A DNA stretch of 64,000 nt from positions 372,001 to 436,000 of the forward strand of contig MBPM02000073.1 of NCBI GenBank assembly GCA_001695595.3, read 5' to 3'. Made by a program: the position numbers and the translations under genes. Shown one piece after another: positions 29,591 through 40,915 of this stretch; position 1 is the first letter of the stretch, and each line of letters starts with the position of its first letter. A model generated the notes under the pieces. That model ran no database searches, was not told the DNA's origin, and saw nothing but the letters and a program-made list of their open reading frames with translations. Source of the stretch: Plasmopara viticola. Taxonomy: Eukaryota; Oomycota; Peronosporomycetes; Peronosporales; Peronosporaceae.

Positions 29591-29911
29591 TCATAAAATC
29601 TCTTGATCTGGTACGCAATCTGACTTGCTATTAGGAACTTTTCGCCTAGCCAAAGCTCTCCACAAAAACTTCTTACTGCCCAACTGTCGGTGGGTTCGTT
29701 GTGCGTCCTCTGCGATCTGTAGCACCACCACATAATCGTCCTCCTCTGCGTCGTACTTGCCGACCACAAACTTGGCTGTAGCTCCTCCTTCGTCTTGACT
29801 TTTACTTCGACTTCCACCCGATCCGCGCTGCTTTTCTACATTTCGTCTTTTTGTGTGTGTATCAACGTCAATCGAATACCGTGTAGGGGTGCTATAAAAA
29901 GTGGGGTGCAA
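29591..29911 (-). pseudogene. Segment a conserved ORF, L1 copy
   Basis: About 106 codons, hydrophilic and charged: RRNVEKQRGSGGSRSKSQDEG, KFVVGKYDAEEDDYVVVLQIAEDAQRTHRQLG. No ATG at the apparent start (TTG) and no known domain. The frame fades after about residue 95 with stops, while a neighbouring frame carries on toward segment b (MKKSLDRANETQLDSFEEEV), as if a longer protein has been frameshifted. Confidence 0.35.
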
Positions 29912-30141
29912 GGCGACTAAGGGGGGGGGAAGCGGCTCTCGAAATTTGATAATTTGAACTTTCTTGTAGGCTTTCCTTACTTTCGCTTCTTAAATCAAAG
30001 TGTATCTGTAGAATACATTGAGTCAAGAAAATTGTACCCCTCATGCACGCGCTACTCCTTTTACTGTTTCAGTAAATACGGTTTCTGCAGGCCCAGCACG
30101 ACCATGAGCTCACTATTTCCTTGCACTGCAAGTAGTGTAGC

Positions 30142-30429
30142 ATGCGTCGATCGTGCGGTGTCGTGCTCATTCTAGCTCCATTCCTGGCCATTTGTTACGG
30201 TATCGTGGACGCCAGTCAAGGCTCTCAGCGTCTTCGAAGTAAACTCTAATAGGAAATTGCCGCACCAGAAGAAAGGATGGCTTTGCCCATTGTTATCAAT
30301 GAGCTCAAAAGTAAGCCAAATACGAAAATTGAGACTTTGCCCCTTGAAGCGCGAGAAAGAAAATTTAACGCTCTGAAAGTGAGAGGATCTGAGAAAGTTG
30401 ATGCTATACCAAAGACAAAAACAACATGA
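30142..30429 (+). pseudogene. Gene n copy with two stops (L0)
   Basis: 288 bp. The leader MRRSCGVVLILAPFLAICYG is present and QRLR is intact (residues 29-32). TAA TAG at residues 36-37 interrupts it before EER. The rest of the frame is open to the common TGA. Confidence 0.6.
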
Positions 30430-30575
30430 CTTTTTTTCTTTTGTGGGCGTGCGTCCTCATGAAGAATTGAAACAAATCAGAGATGTCTTCTACAGTCAAA
30501 TTTTAGCTACTTTTCTCGCGGAGAATAATTCCGGTGTTTTATTTTAAATTTAATTTCCTATCACAAGCAGCTACG

Positions 30576-31738
30576 TTTTCGGAAAAGGTTGGGGTGACGC
30601 CCTCCTTCCATGCGCGGGGGCTAAATGCTCGCGCGCTTCGGGCAGGTGCTCTCGGGCATCTGCAGGTCTCTAACGAGTCTCACCCTCGACGCGACGGTCT
30701 CCAGCACCAGGCCAAACCCCCTTCCACGCCCTTAACCGCGCCAACCGCATCCGGATTGGCTCCTTTAATGTAAATTCTCTAGGTTCGAAGCGCAAGAAGC
30801 ACGAAACACTCTCCGAAGATCTCCGGCGCTACCGCGTCGATGTCCTTGGCCTCCGTGAAACCAAGATCTACGATAGAGGTGAGCACCGCATTGATGACTT
30901 CCTTCTAACCCTGAAAAAAAAAAAAAAAAACGAAGCCAAGACCGAAGTCACCGAAATCCGCCGCCACTGCAACCCGTCGGGCGCCACTCGACACGCCCGA
31001 TCCCGAGAAGAAACCTGGCGCCACACAAAGAAGCTCGGAACACTCCTCGGCGATATTAAAGATCTATCCCGACGCAAGTCCCTGGCCACCCTCGCGCTCC
31101 ACCGCCTCTGGTCCGTCTGGCTCCGCCCCACGCTCATCTCACCCAAGACCCGCATTCGACTGTACAACACCCACGTTCTACCGATTCTGCTGTACAAGTG
31201 CGCCACCTGGGCTCTTACCAAGTCAGAGCTCCACGGCCTCGAGAGTTTCCATCGCCGCCAGCTTCGCTACGCTCTTGGCTATCGCTACTCCCGACACATT
31301 TCGAATGCAAGACTCTACGACCTCTGTGATAAGCGGCCGCTGAGACTACGACTGACACAAGCTCGCTGGCGCCTGTTTGGCCATGTACTTCGCCGCAATC
31401 CCGACATTCCAGCTAACCTCCAGATGCGTGCCTACTTCTTCTCCACCGCAGCAAAATGGCGCGGACGTCCCCGCACCACGCTCCCCTCAACACTCGACCA
31501 CAACCTTGTTTCCCGTGGCTCCGGCTTTCGACTCCGGATAGCACAAGACCTCGAAGTGGTACGTACCCTTGCACAAGACCGAAAGAAATGGAAGACCCTC
31601 ACGACCTCGGTGCTGGATGCACTGCCCGCCGAACGAGACTCGACGTATGCGGACGCCACTCTATGCCGTGGACAAGCCAGACTGAGCCTAGCACGTGCAG
31701 AACTTGGCAACGCGATAACGTAATACATTACATTACAT
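30576..31738 (+). mobile_element. Internally deleted LINE derivative, second copy
   Basis: 1163 bp, flanked by the 12-bp target duplication CAAGCAGCTACG (30564-30575, 31739-31750). It starts TTTTCGGAAAAGG and ends in an ATTAC-type repeat tail. Same structure as 1090-2256, including the internal A-run at about 30914-30930, but inserted at a different site (segment m) with opposite strand. Both are therefore copies of one deleted master, not products of array duplication. Confidence 0.9.
30750..31420 (+). pseudogene. LINE ORF2 remnant, second copy
   Basis: Frame: IGSFNVNSLGSKRKKHE, RYRVDVLGLRETKIYD, then the A-run, then TEIRRHCNPSGATRHARS, LYNTHVLPILLYKCATW, FHRRQLRYALGYRYSRHI and GHVLRRNPDIPANLQM. 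Endonuclease start and post-RT region only; no RT catalytic motif. It continues as two overlapping frames to about 31720. Confidence 0.72.
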
Positions 31739-32511
31739 CAAGCAGCTACGATGCACATTCTTGATACTATTGGTCCAAGTATAGCACGTATACATCGGTT
31801 TCTCGCTAGCTCTTGTTCGTGCTTATGGTGACATTAGCGTTTATAGGTCCAGGCACACATAAAGCCCGTCCAATGTGTCGGATCAAAGAAGTGAGGCTTT
31901 AATAATAATCTTCCTCAGTTCAAGCAATAACTCAGTCAAGTTTGCTAAGTATGGTCAAAAGGCTGTTTTGCAGTGAAGTCGACGCTACTCCTTGTATATT
32001 GAAAGAGAGTGTGTTTGAATATTTGGCAAGACTAGTGGCCCTTTGATCGCCAGTTACCATACTTTAAGAGTAAACTTGACCGAGTCATTGCTCTAGCAAC
32101 ATTAAAGTGCTATTGGAGTCTGTTTGATACACAAGACGGGCTTCATGTGCGCCAGGACCTCTAAATACTTATTTGTTCGTGAGCTTCACCCAAGTAAGCG
32201 CAGCGAAAGTTTAATAGCACGTGGCATACTTTCAGTAGCAGCGACCGATCACATCAAAAATTGGCTTTGTAGCTACAATAAGTCAGACCGCAGTATTTTT
32301 GCCATAAAAAAAACAAAGCAACCGATTTGAATGAGTAAACCAAAGGACAATATATATTCTTGTCACTAAAGAGTACGATACCCGGTTTTGGTTTCTCTTT
32401 AGCTTTGGCCTTCAACGAGTCAACTTCTCTTGCTTGCATAGTTTTGAGGATGGATTCCACGACATTAAATCCCCGACTTATCAGTGACGATTGCGCGGAG
32501 GGGGAGATTGA

Positions 32512-32671
32512 CGATAGGGAAGAGGGGCCTCGTGTGCTCATTCTGGCTACATTCCTGGTCACTGATTACGGTTCCGAGGCCCCTCGATAGGGAAGAGGGG
32601 CCTCGTGTGCTCATTCTGGCTACATTCCTGGTCACTGATTACGGTTCCGAGGCCCCTCTCCCCTATCGTCA
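32512..32671. repeat. Inversion centre: 73-bp tandem duplication in a palindrome
   Basis: A 73-bp block (CGATAGGGAAGAGGGGCC start) is repeated at 32512-32584 and 32585-32657. Outside it the left and right arrays are reverse complements (GACGATAGGGAAGAGGGGCC on the left against GGCCCCTCTCCCCTATCGTC at about 32652-32671). The j leader ATG is lost on both sides. This is where orientation changes from L to R. Confidence 0.85.
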
Positions 32672-32719
32672 ATCTCCCCCTCCGCGCAATCGTCACTGAT
32701 AAGTCGGGGATTTACTGTC

Positions 32720-32926
32720 GTGGAATCCATCCTCAAAACTATGCAAGCAAGAGAAGTTGACTCGTTGAAGGCCAAAGCTAAAGAGAAACCAAAACCGGGT
32801 ATCGTACTCTTTAGTGACAAGAAAATATATTGTCCTTTGGTTTACTCATTCAAATCGGTTGCTTTGTTTTTTTTATGGCAAAAATACTGCGGTCTGACTT
32901 ATTGTAGCTACAAAGCCAATTTTTGA
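32720..32926 (+). pseudogene. Segment k Lys-rich ORF (R0 copy)
   Basis: 68 codons from a GTG; the first ATG is at codon 8 (MQAREVDSLKAKAKEKPKPG). The basic stretch is followed by hydrophobic and aromatic residues. In the R3 unit a one-base change fuses this frame to the j start. It probably represents the former C-terminal part of gene j. No family recognised. Confidence 0.35.
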
Positions 32927-33564
32927 TGTGATCGGTCGCTGCTAGTGAAATTATGCCACGTGCTATTGAACTTTCGCTGCGCTTAGTTGGACGAAGCTCA
33001 CAAACTAATACGTATCCAGAGCTTCAGGCGCACGTGAAGCCCGTCTTGTGTATCAACAGACTCCAATAGCACTTTACCGTTGCTAGAGCAATGACTCGGT
33101 CAAATTTACTCTTAAAGTATGATAAATGGCGGTCAAAGGGCCACTAGTCTTGCCAAATATTCAAACACACTCTCTTTCAATATACAAGGAGCAGCGTCGA
33201 CTTCCCTGCAAAATGGCCTTTTGACCATACTTAGCAAACTTGACTGAGTTATTGCTCGAGCTGTGGTAGATTGTTATTAAAGCCTCACTTCTTTGATCCG
33301 ACACATTGGACGGGTTTTATGTGTGCCTGGACCTATAAACGCTAATGTCACCATAAGCGCTAGCAAGAAACCGATGTATACGTGCTATACTTGGACCAAT
33401 AGTATCAAGAATGTGCATCGTAGCTGCTTGTTATAGAAAATTAAATTTAAAATAAAACACCGGAATTATTCTCCACGAGAAAAGTAGCTAAAATTTGACT
33501 GTAGAAGACATCTCTGATTTGTTTCAATTCTTCATGAGGACGCACGCCCACAAAAGAAAAAAAG

Positions 33565-33851
33565 TCATGTTGTTTTTGTCTTTGGTATAGCATCAACTTT
33601 CTCAGATCCTCTCACTTTCAGAGCGTTAAATTTTCTTTCTCGCGCTTCAAGGGGCAAGTCTCAATTTTCGTATTTGGCTTACCTTTGAACTCATTGATAA
33701 CAATGGGCAAAGCCATCCTTTCTTCAGGTGCGGCAATTTCCTTTTGGAGTTTACTTCGAAGACTCTATGAGCCTTGACTAGCGTCCACAATACCTTGACT
33801 AGTGGCCAGGAATGGAGCTAGAATGAGCACGACACCGCACGATCGACGCAT
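33565..33851 (-). pseudogene. Gene n copy, stop plus frameshift (R0)
   Basis: 287 bp, one base short (in the GGGGCAAG run near 33655) relative to the other copies. It also carries TAG in place of the Q of QXLR. The leader and EER region remain. Confidence 0.58.
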
Positions 33852-34086
33852 GCTACACTACTTGCAGTGCAAAAAAAATAGTGAGCTCATGGTCGTGCTG
33901 GGCCTGAAGAAACCGTATTTACTGAAACAGTAAAAAGAGTAGCGCGTGCATGAGGGGTACAATTTTCTTGACTCAATGTATACTACAGATACACTTTGAT
34001 AAAAGGAGCGACAGTAAGGAAAGCCTACAAGAAAGTTTAGATTATCAAATTTCGAGAGCCGCTTCCCCCCCCCCTCGTCAACCGCC

Positions 34087-34383
34087 TTGCACCCCACTTT
34101 TTATAGCACTCCTACACACACAAAAAGACGGAATGTAGAAAAGCAGCGCGGATCGGGTGGAAGTCGAAGTAAAAGTCAAGACGAAGGAGGAGCTACAGCC
34201 AAGTTTGTGGTCGGCAAGTACGACGCAGAAGAGGACGAATATGTGGTGGTGCTGCAGATCGCAGAGGACGCACAACGAACCCACCGACAGTTGGGCAGTA
34301 AGAAGTTTTTGTGGAGAGCTTTGGCTAGGCGAAAAGTTCCTAGTAACAAGACAGATTGCGTACCAGATCAAGAGAGTTTATGA
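34087..34383 (+). pseudogene. Segment a conserved ORF (R1 copy)
   Basis: 98 codons, lacking the 31-bp insertion of R5 and R6 but otherwise the same charged protein (SRSKSQDEGGATAKFVVGKY, QIAEDAQRTHRQLGSKKFLW). Its overlapping second frame (34157-34453) is also open, so coding evidence is ambiguous. Confidence 0.33.
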
Positions 34384-34677
34384 AGTATGTTTACTCGAGA
34401 TACCGAGTAAAATTCGAGACATTCGAACAACAATCGCAAAGATCAACGGTTAGCTCGTCGTCGATACGTAAAGACCGAGAGTTGATACGCAGTGGCTGCC
34501 TTACAAGCAGGCGAATGGCATGAAGAAGAGTCTTGATCGCGCAAATGAGACTTAACTTGATGGTTTTGAGGAAGAGGTGGCAACGACGATATTTTGTACT
34601 AATTAAGAGAACGAAGTTAGCAACAAGAGAGAAGTGGGCATCGCTGCAGTAGCAGTTTTGACAAGCCACGTGGAGAT

Positions 34678-35025
34678 GTGCACTTGCACAATGACATGCT
34701 GTATTTACGCTTTTTAAAGATGAAACCAAGCGAACGTTCTGTTTTGAGGCAGCTGGTGAAAAAGTTTGATTTGTCTGCTCTGGATCAAGCGACGATGGTG
34801 CGATCACCTGGGTCTATTTACTGCAGAGTTTGTCAGGCGGTGGAAACAGGACTATTTCGCCTTTTGCTGCCCTATTCAGCTCGCTATCCAATACCAAGCA
34901 ATTACAATTGGTGGATGGGTCGAATGGTGCTCGTATTGGCACTAGCACGATCGATGCACGGAGCATTCGCACCGTCGCAGAGCTGTGTCGAGTGCTGCAC
35001 ACAAACAAGTCACCGGAGGCAATGA
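34678..35025 (+). pseudogene. Segment b conserved ORF (R1 copy)
   Basis: 115 codons; same blocks as the L1 copy (LVKKFDLSALDQATMVRS, YCRVCQAVETGLFRLLLPY, MVLVLALARSMHG). Open in R1, R3 and R5, shortened in R2, R4 and R6 by single-base changes near its start or end. Confidence 0.35.
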
Positions 35026-35481
35026 TATTCCAAAAGCTTGATTAGCTCTTTCGATTCCCGAAACCCATGGCGAATTTCACGCAACAGTGAATATTGAAAG
35101 TTTTAATGTTATTATCTTACAAAGATCCTTGATTGTTGCAGCCAACTAACGCTCAAAACTTAAGGTAAAGGCGGTTTTAGCCCTGTATACTGAGGGGTGC
35201 TATAAAAAGTGGGGTTTGGCGTAGTTAACGAAAACTGATGTGACTTCCTAATAAAAAGGTTGTAAAAAACTGTGCGGTGTGCGCCAGTCTTACTTGAACA
35301 GCTGAAGCGACGTAAGCAATTTTTATATTTGATTATTATGTAATGGCTCGAGTAAATGAACGCAACAGCGACGAGTAAAAAACTAGCACTCGGACAGCTC
35401 TCAATGGCACATCAACCAAAAGTCATAATGGACTCGAAGGTTGACAGTACTGCAAGACAAAGCTGCAGTCTCTGAACATCA

Positions 35482-35748
35482 TTGAATTGGCTTGAAGCAG
35501 CCCTCGGCTTTCGTCTAGTAAGCTGTGCATCCGATTCTAGTTACAAGAGTGTTCAATGCGACCGTGAGAGCCTTTTAATTTATCGTCGATCGGTGGAAGC
35601 GCCATTAGATGAGTACAACACATATCGCGACAATGCACAATGCTGTATTTCTACAACATATTTCTATCAGAATCTTCGCTCCCGGTTCAGCTTTAGAATT
35701 GGTCAAAAAATCTCAAAGGTGGTACAGCTGCTTAAGCTGATGCAATGA
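35482..35748 (+). pseudogene. Segment f ORF (R1 copy)
   Basis: 88 codons open to TGA 35746-35748, WLEAALGFRLVSC to LLKLMQ, from a TTG. Identical in protein to the R2 copy at 39606-39872. Preceded by TGA in frame with the upstream MDSKVDSTARQSCSL start. Confidence 0.4.
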
Positions 35749-36689
35749 TTTAGATGACTGTCGGTCTACTAAGGATGCTATTCATTTCCGATCGTAGCTT
35801 AAAGGAATGATGCAATTGCATCGCATAACAACGAATTACTACTTGCTATTACTTTAAATGTAAGAGACATTGCTAGATATTTTTAGACGGCATTGGTCTC
35901 CTTGAAGTACCGTTTAGTGGATAGAATCGAGATGATGTGTTTGCTATCAAGTAGTAAAGACAACGAATACTCCCCAGTATCAGAACGGCCGCTCCCATTT
36001 GTCGCATGGACGTCTTGTCGTGTGGACCATATGTAGATGGTTTATGCGACGAATGGTGATGTGAAGATAAATGTGAGGGCGTACTTTGTAGGACAATGAA
36101 GTGCAAAAGGCGCAGTAGTATAATAACGCATTAAATAGAATTGCTTGATATTTAAGACGGCATTGGATCTCGCGACAGCACGCATAGAATCTAACGGCCT
36201 TGCTTAAGTTCGCGTAATCAGGAACATACTATCGGTATTCCATGTAAACGAAAGCTTTGCAAATATGAATAACCTCCCAGAAATTTAATTCGCCTCTTCT
36301 CTTTCGCATTGGCAAATTATCGAAGTAAATGAGGTTTCTGACGCTTAAGCACGGCCAGGAGCAATGGTGATGTGAAGATAATGACAACGAAGTGCAAAAG
36401 GCGCAGTGGTGAAATGTCGCAATAAATAGCAATCCTAGTTATATTATGACAGCCTATGTACGCATAGAATGTAACGACTTTTCAAAATTTCGGCGTAATC
36501 TGGAGTATTCTCCCGGTTTCATGTACATGAAAGCTTTGCAAACATGGATAGCCCACCAGAAATTTAATCCGTCTCTTTTCTTTCGGATCTTGTCGCTCTC
36601 ATGTTGGCAGATCATTTAAGTAAGTAGAGTTTCTGCAGCTCAAGCACGACCAGAGGCCACAATTTTTTTTGCACTGCAAGTGGTGAAGC

Positions 36690-36803
36690 ATGCGTCGTTC
36701 GTGCGGTTTCGTGCTCATTCTGGCTACATTCCTGGCCATTGATCACGGTTCCGTTGCCCCTCTCCCCGATCGTCAATCTCCCCCTCCGCGCAATCGTAAC
36801 TGA
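36690..36803 (+). CDS. Segment j signal-peptide ORF (R1 copy)
   Basis: 37 codons: MRRSCGFVLILATFLAIDHG, then a Pro/Arg-rich tail ending at TGA 36801-36803. ATCATTTA lies 82 nt upstream as a weak Inr-like element. It converges on gene n (minus, 37964-37677) about 0.9 kb downstream, which shares its leader sequence. Confidence 0.45.
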   Translation: MRRSCGFVLILATFLAIDHGSVAPLPDRQSPPPRNRN

Positions 36804-37676
36804 CAAGTCGGGGATTTAATGTCGTGGAATCCACCCTCAAAACTATGCAAGCAAGACAAGTTGACTCGTTCAAAGCCAAAGCTAAAGAGAAACCAAAACC
36901 GAGTATCGTACTCTTTAGTGACAAGAAAATATATTGTCCTTTGGTTTACTCATTCAAATCGGTTGCTTTGTTTTTTTTATGGCAAAAATACTGCGGTCTG
37001 ACTTATTGTAGCTACAAAGCCAATTTTTGATGTGCGGTCGCTGCTACTAAAAGTATGTCACGTGCTTTTGAACTTTCGCTGCGCTTTGTTGGGTGAAGCT
37101 CACTAACAAATAAGTATTTAGAGGTCCTGGCGCACAGGAAGCCCGTCTTGTGTATCAAACAGACTCCAATAGCACTTTAATGTTGCTAGAGCAATGACTC
37201 GGTCAAGTTTACTCTTAAAGTATGGTAAATGGCGATCAAAGAGCCACTAGTCTTGCCAAATATTCAAACACACTCTCTTTAAACATACAAGGAGCAGCGT
37301 CGACTTCACTGCAAAACGGCCTTTTGACCATACTTAGCAAACTTGACTGAGTTATTGCTCGAGCTGTGGTTGATTGTTATTAAAGCCTTACTTCTTTGAT
37401 CCGACACATTGGACGGGCTTTATGTGTGCCTGGACCTAGAAACGCTAATGTCACCATAAGCACGAACGATAGCTAGCAAGAAACCGATGTATACGTGCTA
37501 TACTTGGACCAATAGTATCAAGAATGTGCATCGTAGCTGCTTGTTATAGGAAATTAAATATAAATTAAAACACCGGAATTATTCTCCACGAGAAAAGTAG
37601 CAAAATTTGACTGTATAAGACATCTCTGATTTGTTTCAATTCTTCATGAGGACGCACGCCCACAAAAGAAAAAAAG

Positions 37677-37964
37677 TCATGTTGTTTTCGTCTTTTGTAT
37701 AGCATCAACTCTCTTAGATCCTCTCACTTTCAGAGCGTTAAATATTCTTTCTCGCGCTTCAAGGGGCAAAGTCTCAATTTTCGTATTCGGCTTACCTTTG
37801 AACTCATTGATAACAATGGGCAAAGCCATCCTTTCTTCAGGTGCGGCAATTTCCTTTTGGAGTTTACTTCGAAGACTCTATGAGCCTTGACTAGCGTCCA
37901 CAATACCTTGACTAGTGGCCAGGAATGGAGCTAGAATGAGCACGACACCGCACGATCGACGCAT
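37677..37964 (-). pseudogene. Gene n copy with premature stop (R1)
   Basis: 288 bp. TAG replaces the Gln of QXLR (+ strand CTATGAGCC near 37880), as in L1 and R0, so these three copies share one ancestral nonsense change. EER and the tail remain in frame. Confidence 0.6.
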
Positions 37965-39605
37965 GCTACACCACTTGCAGTGCAAAAAAAAAGTGAGCTC
38001 ATGGTCGTGCTGGGACTGAAGAAACCGTATTTACTGAAACAGTAAAAAGAGTTGCGTGTGCATGAGGGGTACAATTTTCTTGACTCAATGTATACTACAG
38101 ATACACTTTGATAAAAGGAGCGACAGTAAGGAAAGCCTACAAGAAAGTTTAGATTATCAAATTTCGAGAGCCGCTTCCCCCCCCTCGTCAACCGCCTTAC
38201 CCCACTTTTTATAGCACCCCTACACACACAAAAAGACGAAATGTAGAAATAGCAGCGCGGATCGGGTGGAAGTCGAAGTAAAAGTCAAGACGAAGGAGGA
38301 GCTACAGCCAAGTTTGTGGTCGGCAAGTACGACGCAGAAGAGGACGAATATGTGGTGGTGCTACAGATCGCAGAGGACGCACAACGAACCCACCGACAGT
38401 TGGGCAGTAAGAAGTTTTTGTGGAGAGCTTTGGCTAGGCGAAAAGTTCCTAGTAACAAGACAGATTGCGTACCAGATCAAGAGAGTTTATGAAGTATGTT
38501 TACTCGAGATACCGAGTAAAATTCGAGACATTCGAACAACAATCGCAAAGATCAACGGTTAGCTCGTCGTCGATACGTAAAGACCGAGAGTTGATACGCA
38601 GTGGCTGCCTTACAAGCAGGCGAATGGCATGAAGAAGAGTCTTGATCGCGCAAATGAGACTTAACTTGATGGTTTTGAGGAAGAGGTGGCAACGACGATA
38701 TTTTGTACTAATTAAGAGAACGAAGTTAGCAACAAGATAGAAGTGGGCATCGCTGCAGTAGCAGTTTTGACAAGCCACGTGGAGATGTGCACTTGCACAA
38801 TGACATGCTGTATTTACGCTTTTTAAAGATGTAACCAAGCGAACGTTCTGTTTTGAGAGAGCTGGTGAAAAAGTTTGGTTTGTCTGCTCTGGATCAAGCG
38901 ACGATGGTGCGATCACCTGGGTCTATTTACTGCAGAGTTTGTCAGGCGGTAGAAACAGGACTATTTCGCCTTTTGCTGCCCTATTCAGCTCGCTATCCAA
39001 TACCAAGCAATTACAATTGGTGGATGGGTCGAATGGTGCTCGTATTGGCACTAGCACGATCGATGCACGGAGCATTCGCACCGTCGCAGAGCTGCGTCGA
39101 GTGCTGCACACAAACAAGTAACCGGAGGCAATGATAATCCAAAAGCTTCATTAGCTCTTTCGATTCCCGAAACCCATGGCGAATTTCACGCAACACTGAA
39201 TATTGAAAGTTTTAATGGTTTTATCTTACAAAGATCCTTGATTGTTGCAGCCAAAACCAACGTTCAAAACTTAAGGTAAAGGCGGTTTTAGCCCTGTATA
39301 CTGAGGGATGCTATAAAAAGTGGGTTTGGCGTAGTTAACGAAAACTGAGGCGACTTCCTAATAAAAAGGCTGGAGAAAAGTGTGCGGTGTGCGCCAGTCT
39401 TACTTGAACAGCTAAAGCGACGTAAGCAATTTTTATAATTGATTATTATGTAATGGCTCGAGAAAGAGGAACGCAGAGTACTGTGTCAACAGCGACGAGT
39501 AAAAAACTAGCAGTCGGACAGCTCTCAATGGCACATCAATCAAAAGTCATAATGGACTCAAAGGTTGACAGTACTGCAAATAAAAGCTACAGTCTCTGAA
39601 TATCA

Positions 39606-39872
39606 TTGAATTGGCTTGAAGCAGCCCTCGGCTTTCGTCTAGTAAGCTGTGCGTCCGATTCTAGTTACAAGAGTGTTCAATGCGACCGTGAGAGCCTTTT
39701 AATTTATCGTCGATCGGTGGAAGCGCCATTAGATGAGTACAACACATATCGCGACAATGCACAATGCTGTATTTCTACAACATATTTCTATCAGAATCTT
39801 CGCTCCCGGTTCAGCTTTAGAATTGGTCAAAAAATCTCAAAGGTGGTACAGCTGCTTAAGCTGATGCAATGA
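39606..39872 (+). pseudogene. Segment f ORF (R2 copy)
   Basis: 88 codons from a TTG, with no internal stop; same protein as the R1 copy. TGA precedes it. Confidence 0.4.
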
Positions 39873-40756
39873 TTAAGATGACTGTCGGTCTACTTAGGAT
39901 GCTATTCATTTCCGATCGTAGCTTCAAGGAATGATGCAATTGCATCGCATAACAACGAATTACTACTTGCTATTACTTTAAATGTAAGAGACATTGCTAG
40001 ATATTTTTAGACGGCATTGGTCTCCTTGAAGTACCGTTTAGTGGATAGAATCGAGATGATGTGTTTGCTATCAAGTAGTAAAGACAACGAATACTCCCCA
40101 GTATCAGAACGGCCGCTCCCATTTGTCGCATGGACGTCTTGTCGTGTGGACCATATGTAGATGGTTTATGCGACGAATGGTGATGTGAAGATAAATGTGA
40201 GGGCGTACTTTGTAGGACAATGAAGTGCAAAAGGCGCAGTAGTATAATAACGCATTAAATAGAAATACTTGATATTTAAGACAGCATTGGACCTCGCGAC
40301 AGCACGCATAGAATCTAACGGCCTTGCTTAAGTTCGCGTAATCAGGAACATACTATCGGTATTCCATGTAAACGAAAGCTTTGCAAATATGGATAACCTC
40401 CCAGAAATTTAATTCGCCTCTTCTCTTTCGCATTGGCGAATTATCGAAGTAAATGAGGTTTCTGACGCTTAAGCACGGCCAGGAGCAATGGTGATGTGAA
40501 GATAATGACAACGAAGTGCAAAAGGCGCAGTGGTGTAATGTCGCAATAAATAGCAATCCTAGTTATATTATGACGGCCTATGTACGCATAGAATCTAACG
40601 ACTTTGCAAAATTTCGGCGTAATCTGGAGTATTCTCCCGGTTCCATGTACATAAAAGCTTTGCAAACATGGATAGCCCACCAGAAATTTGAATCGTCTCT
40701 CTTCTTTCGCATCTTGTCGCTCTCATGTGATCGTTACCCATCCGAGTTGGCAAATC

Positions 40757-40902
40757 TGTTGAGAAGAAAGTAAAAACCGAAGTGAATATATTTATCCTGA
40801 CCAATGAACGGCTACCATATGTAATTACTAATTGTGACGTACCTGTAATTACTGTGAAGCCATCCACCTGTTCAACATGCATTCAGCGGTGTAATGTTAA
40901 CA
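40757..40902 (-). repeat. Copia 5 LTR (element 3' end)
   Basis: 146 bp, TGTTGAGAAG...GTTAACA on the + strand. On the element strand it is preceded by the GTGAGTGGGAG polypurine tract. Confidence 0.92.
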
Positions 40903-40915
40903 CTCCCACTCACCG

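Larger units (their letters stand above)
25891..29911 (-). repeat. Segmental repeat unit L1 (a to o), inverted orientation
   Basis: An almost complete unit; on the minus strand it runs a (29911) to o (25891). It has the 31-bp variant in a (ACGGTATTCGATTGACG, about 29868-29885) also found in R5 and R6. The 26290-26930 stretch (m-l) and the 27270-27850 stretch (h/i repeats) have no supported gene. The 28500-28950 stretch (e-c) shows nothing coding. Confidence 0.9.
29912..32597 (-). repeat. Segmental repeat unit L0 (j to o), inverted, next to palindrome
   Basis: On the minus strand this is j (truncated), k, l, m, n, o. It is interrupted in m by a LINE derivative (30576-31738). It meets its mirror image R0 at about 32.6 kb. 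The 31740-32250 stretch (m-l) has only a decayed l. Confidence 0.9.
32598..34086 (+). repeat. Segmental repeat unit R0 (j to o), + orientation
   Basis: A partial unit starting inside j, then k, l, m, n (minus) and o. It mirrors L0 without the LINE. The 33000-33560 stretch (l-m) has no supported gene. Confidence 0.9.
34087..38196 (+). repeat. Segmental repeat unit R1 (complete, 4.11 kb)
   Basis: A complete unit a to o with no transposon, the best reference for the ancestral layout: a 34087-34380, b about 34680-35025, c-e 34990-35460, f 35482-35748, g 35870-36110, h/i 36110-36560, j 36690-36803, k 36824-37030, l-m 37040-37640, n 37677-37964 (minus), o to 38196. c-e, l-m and o hold no supported gene. 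Confidence 0.92.
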
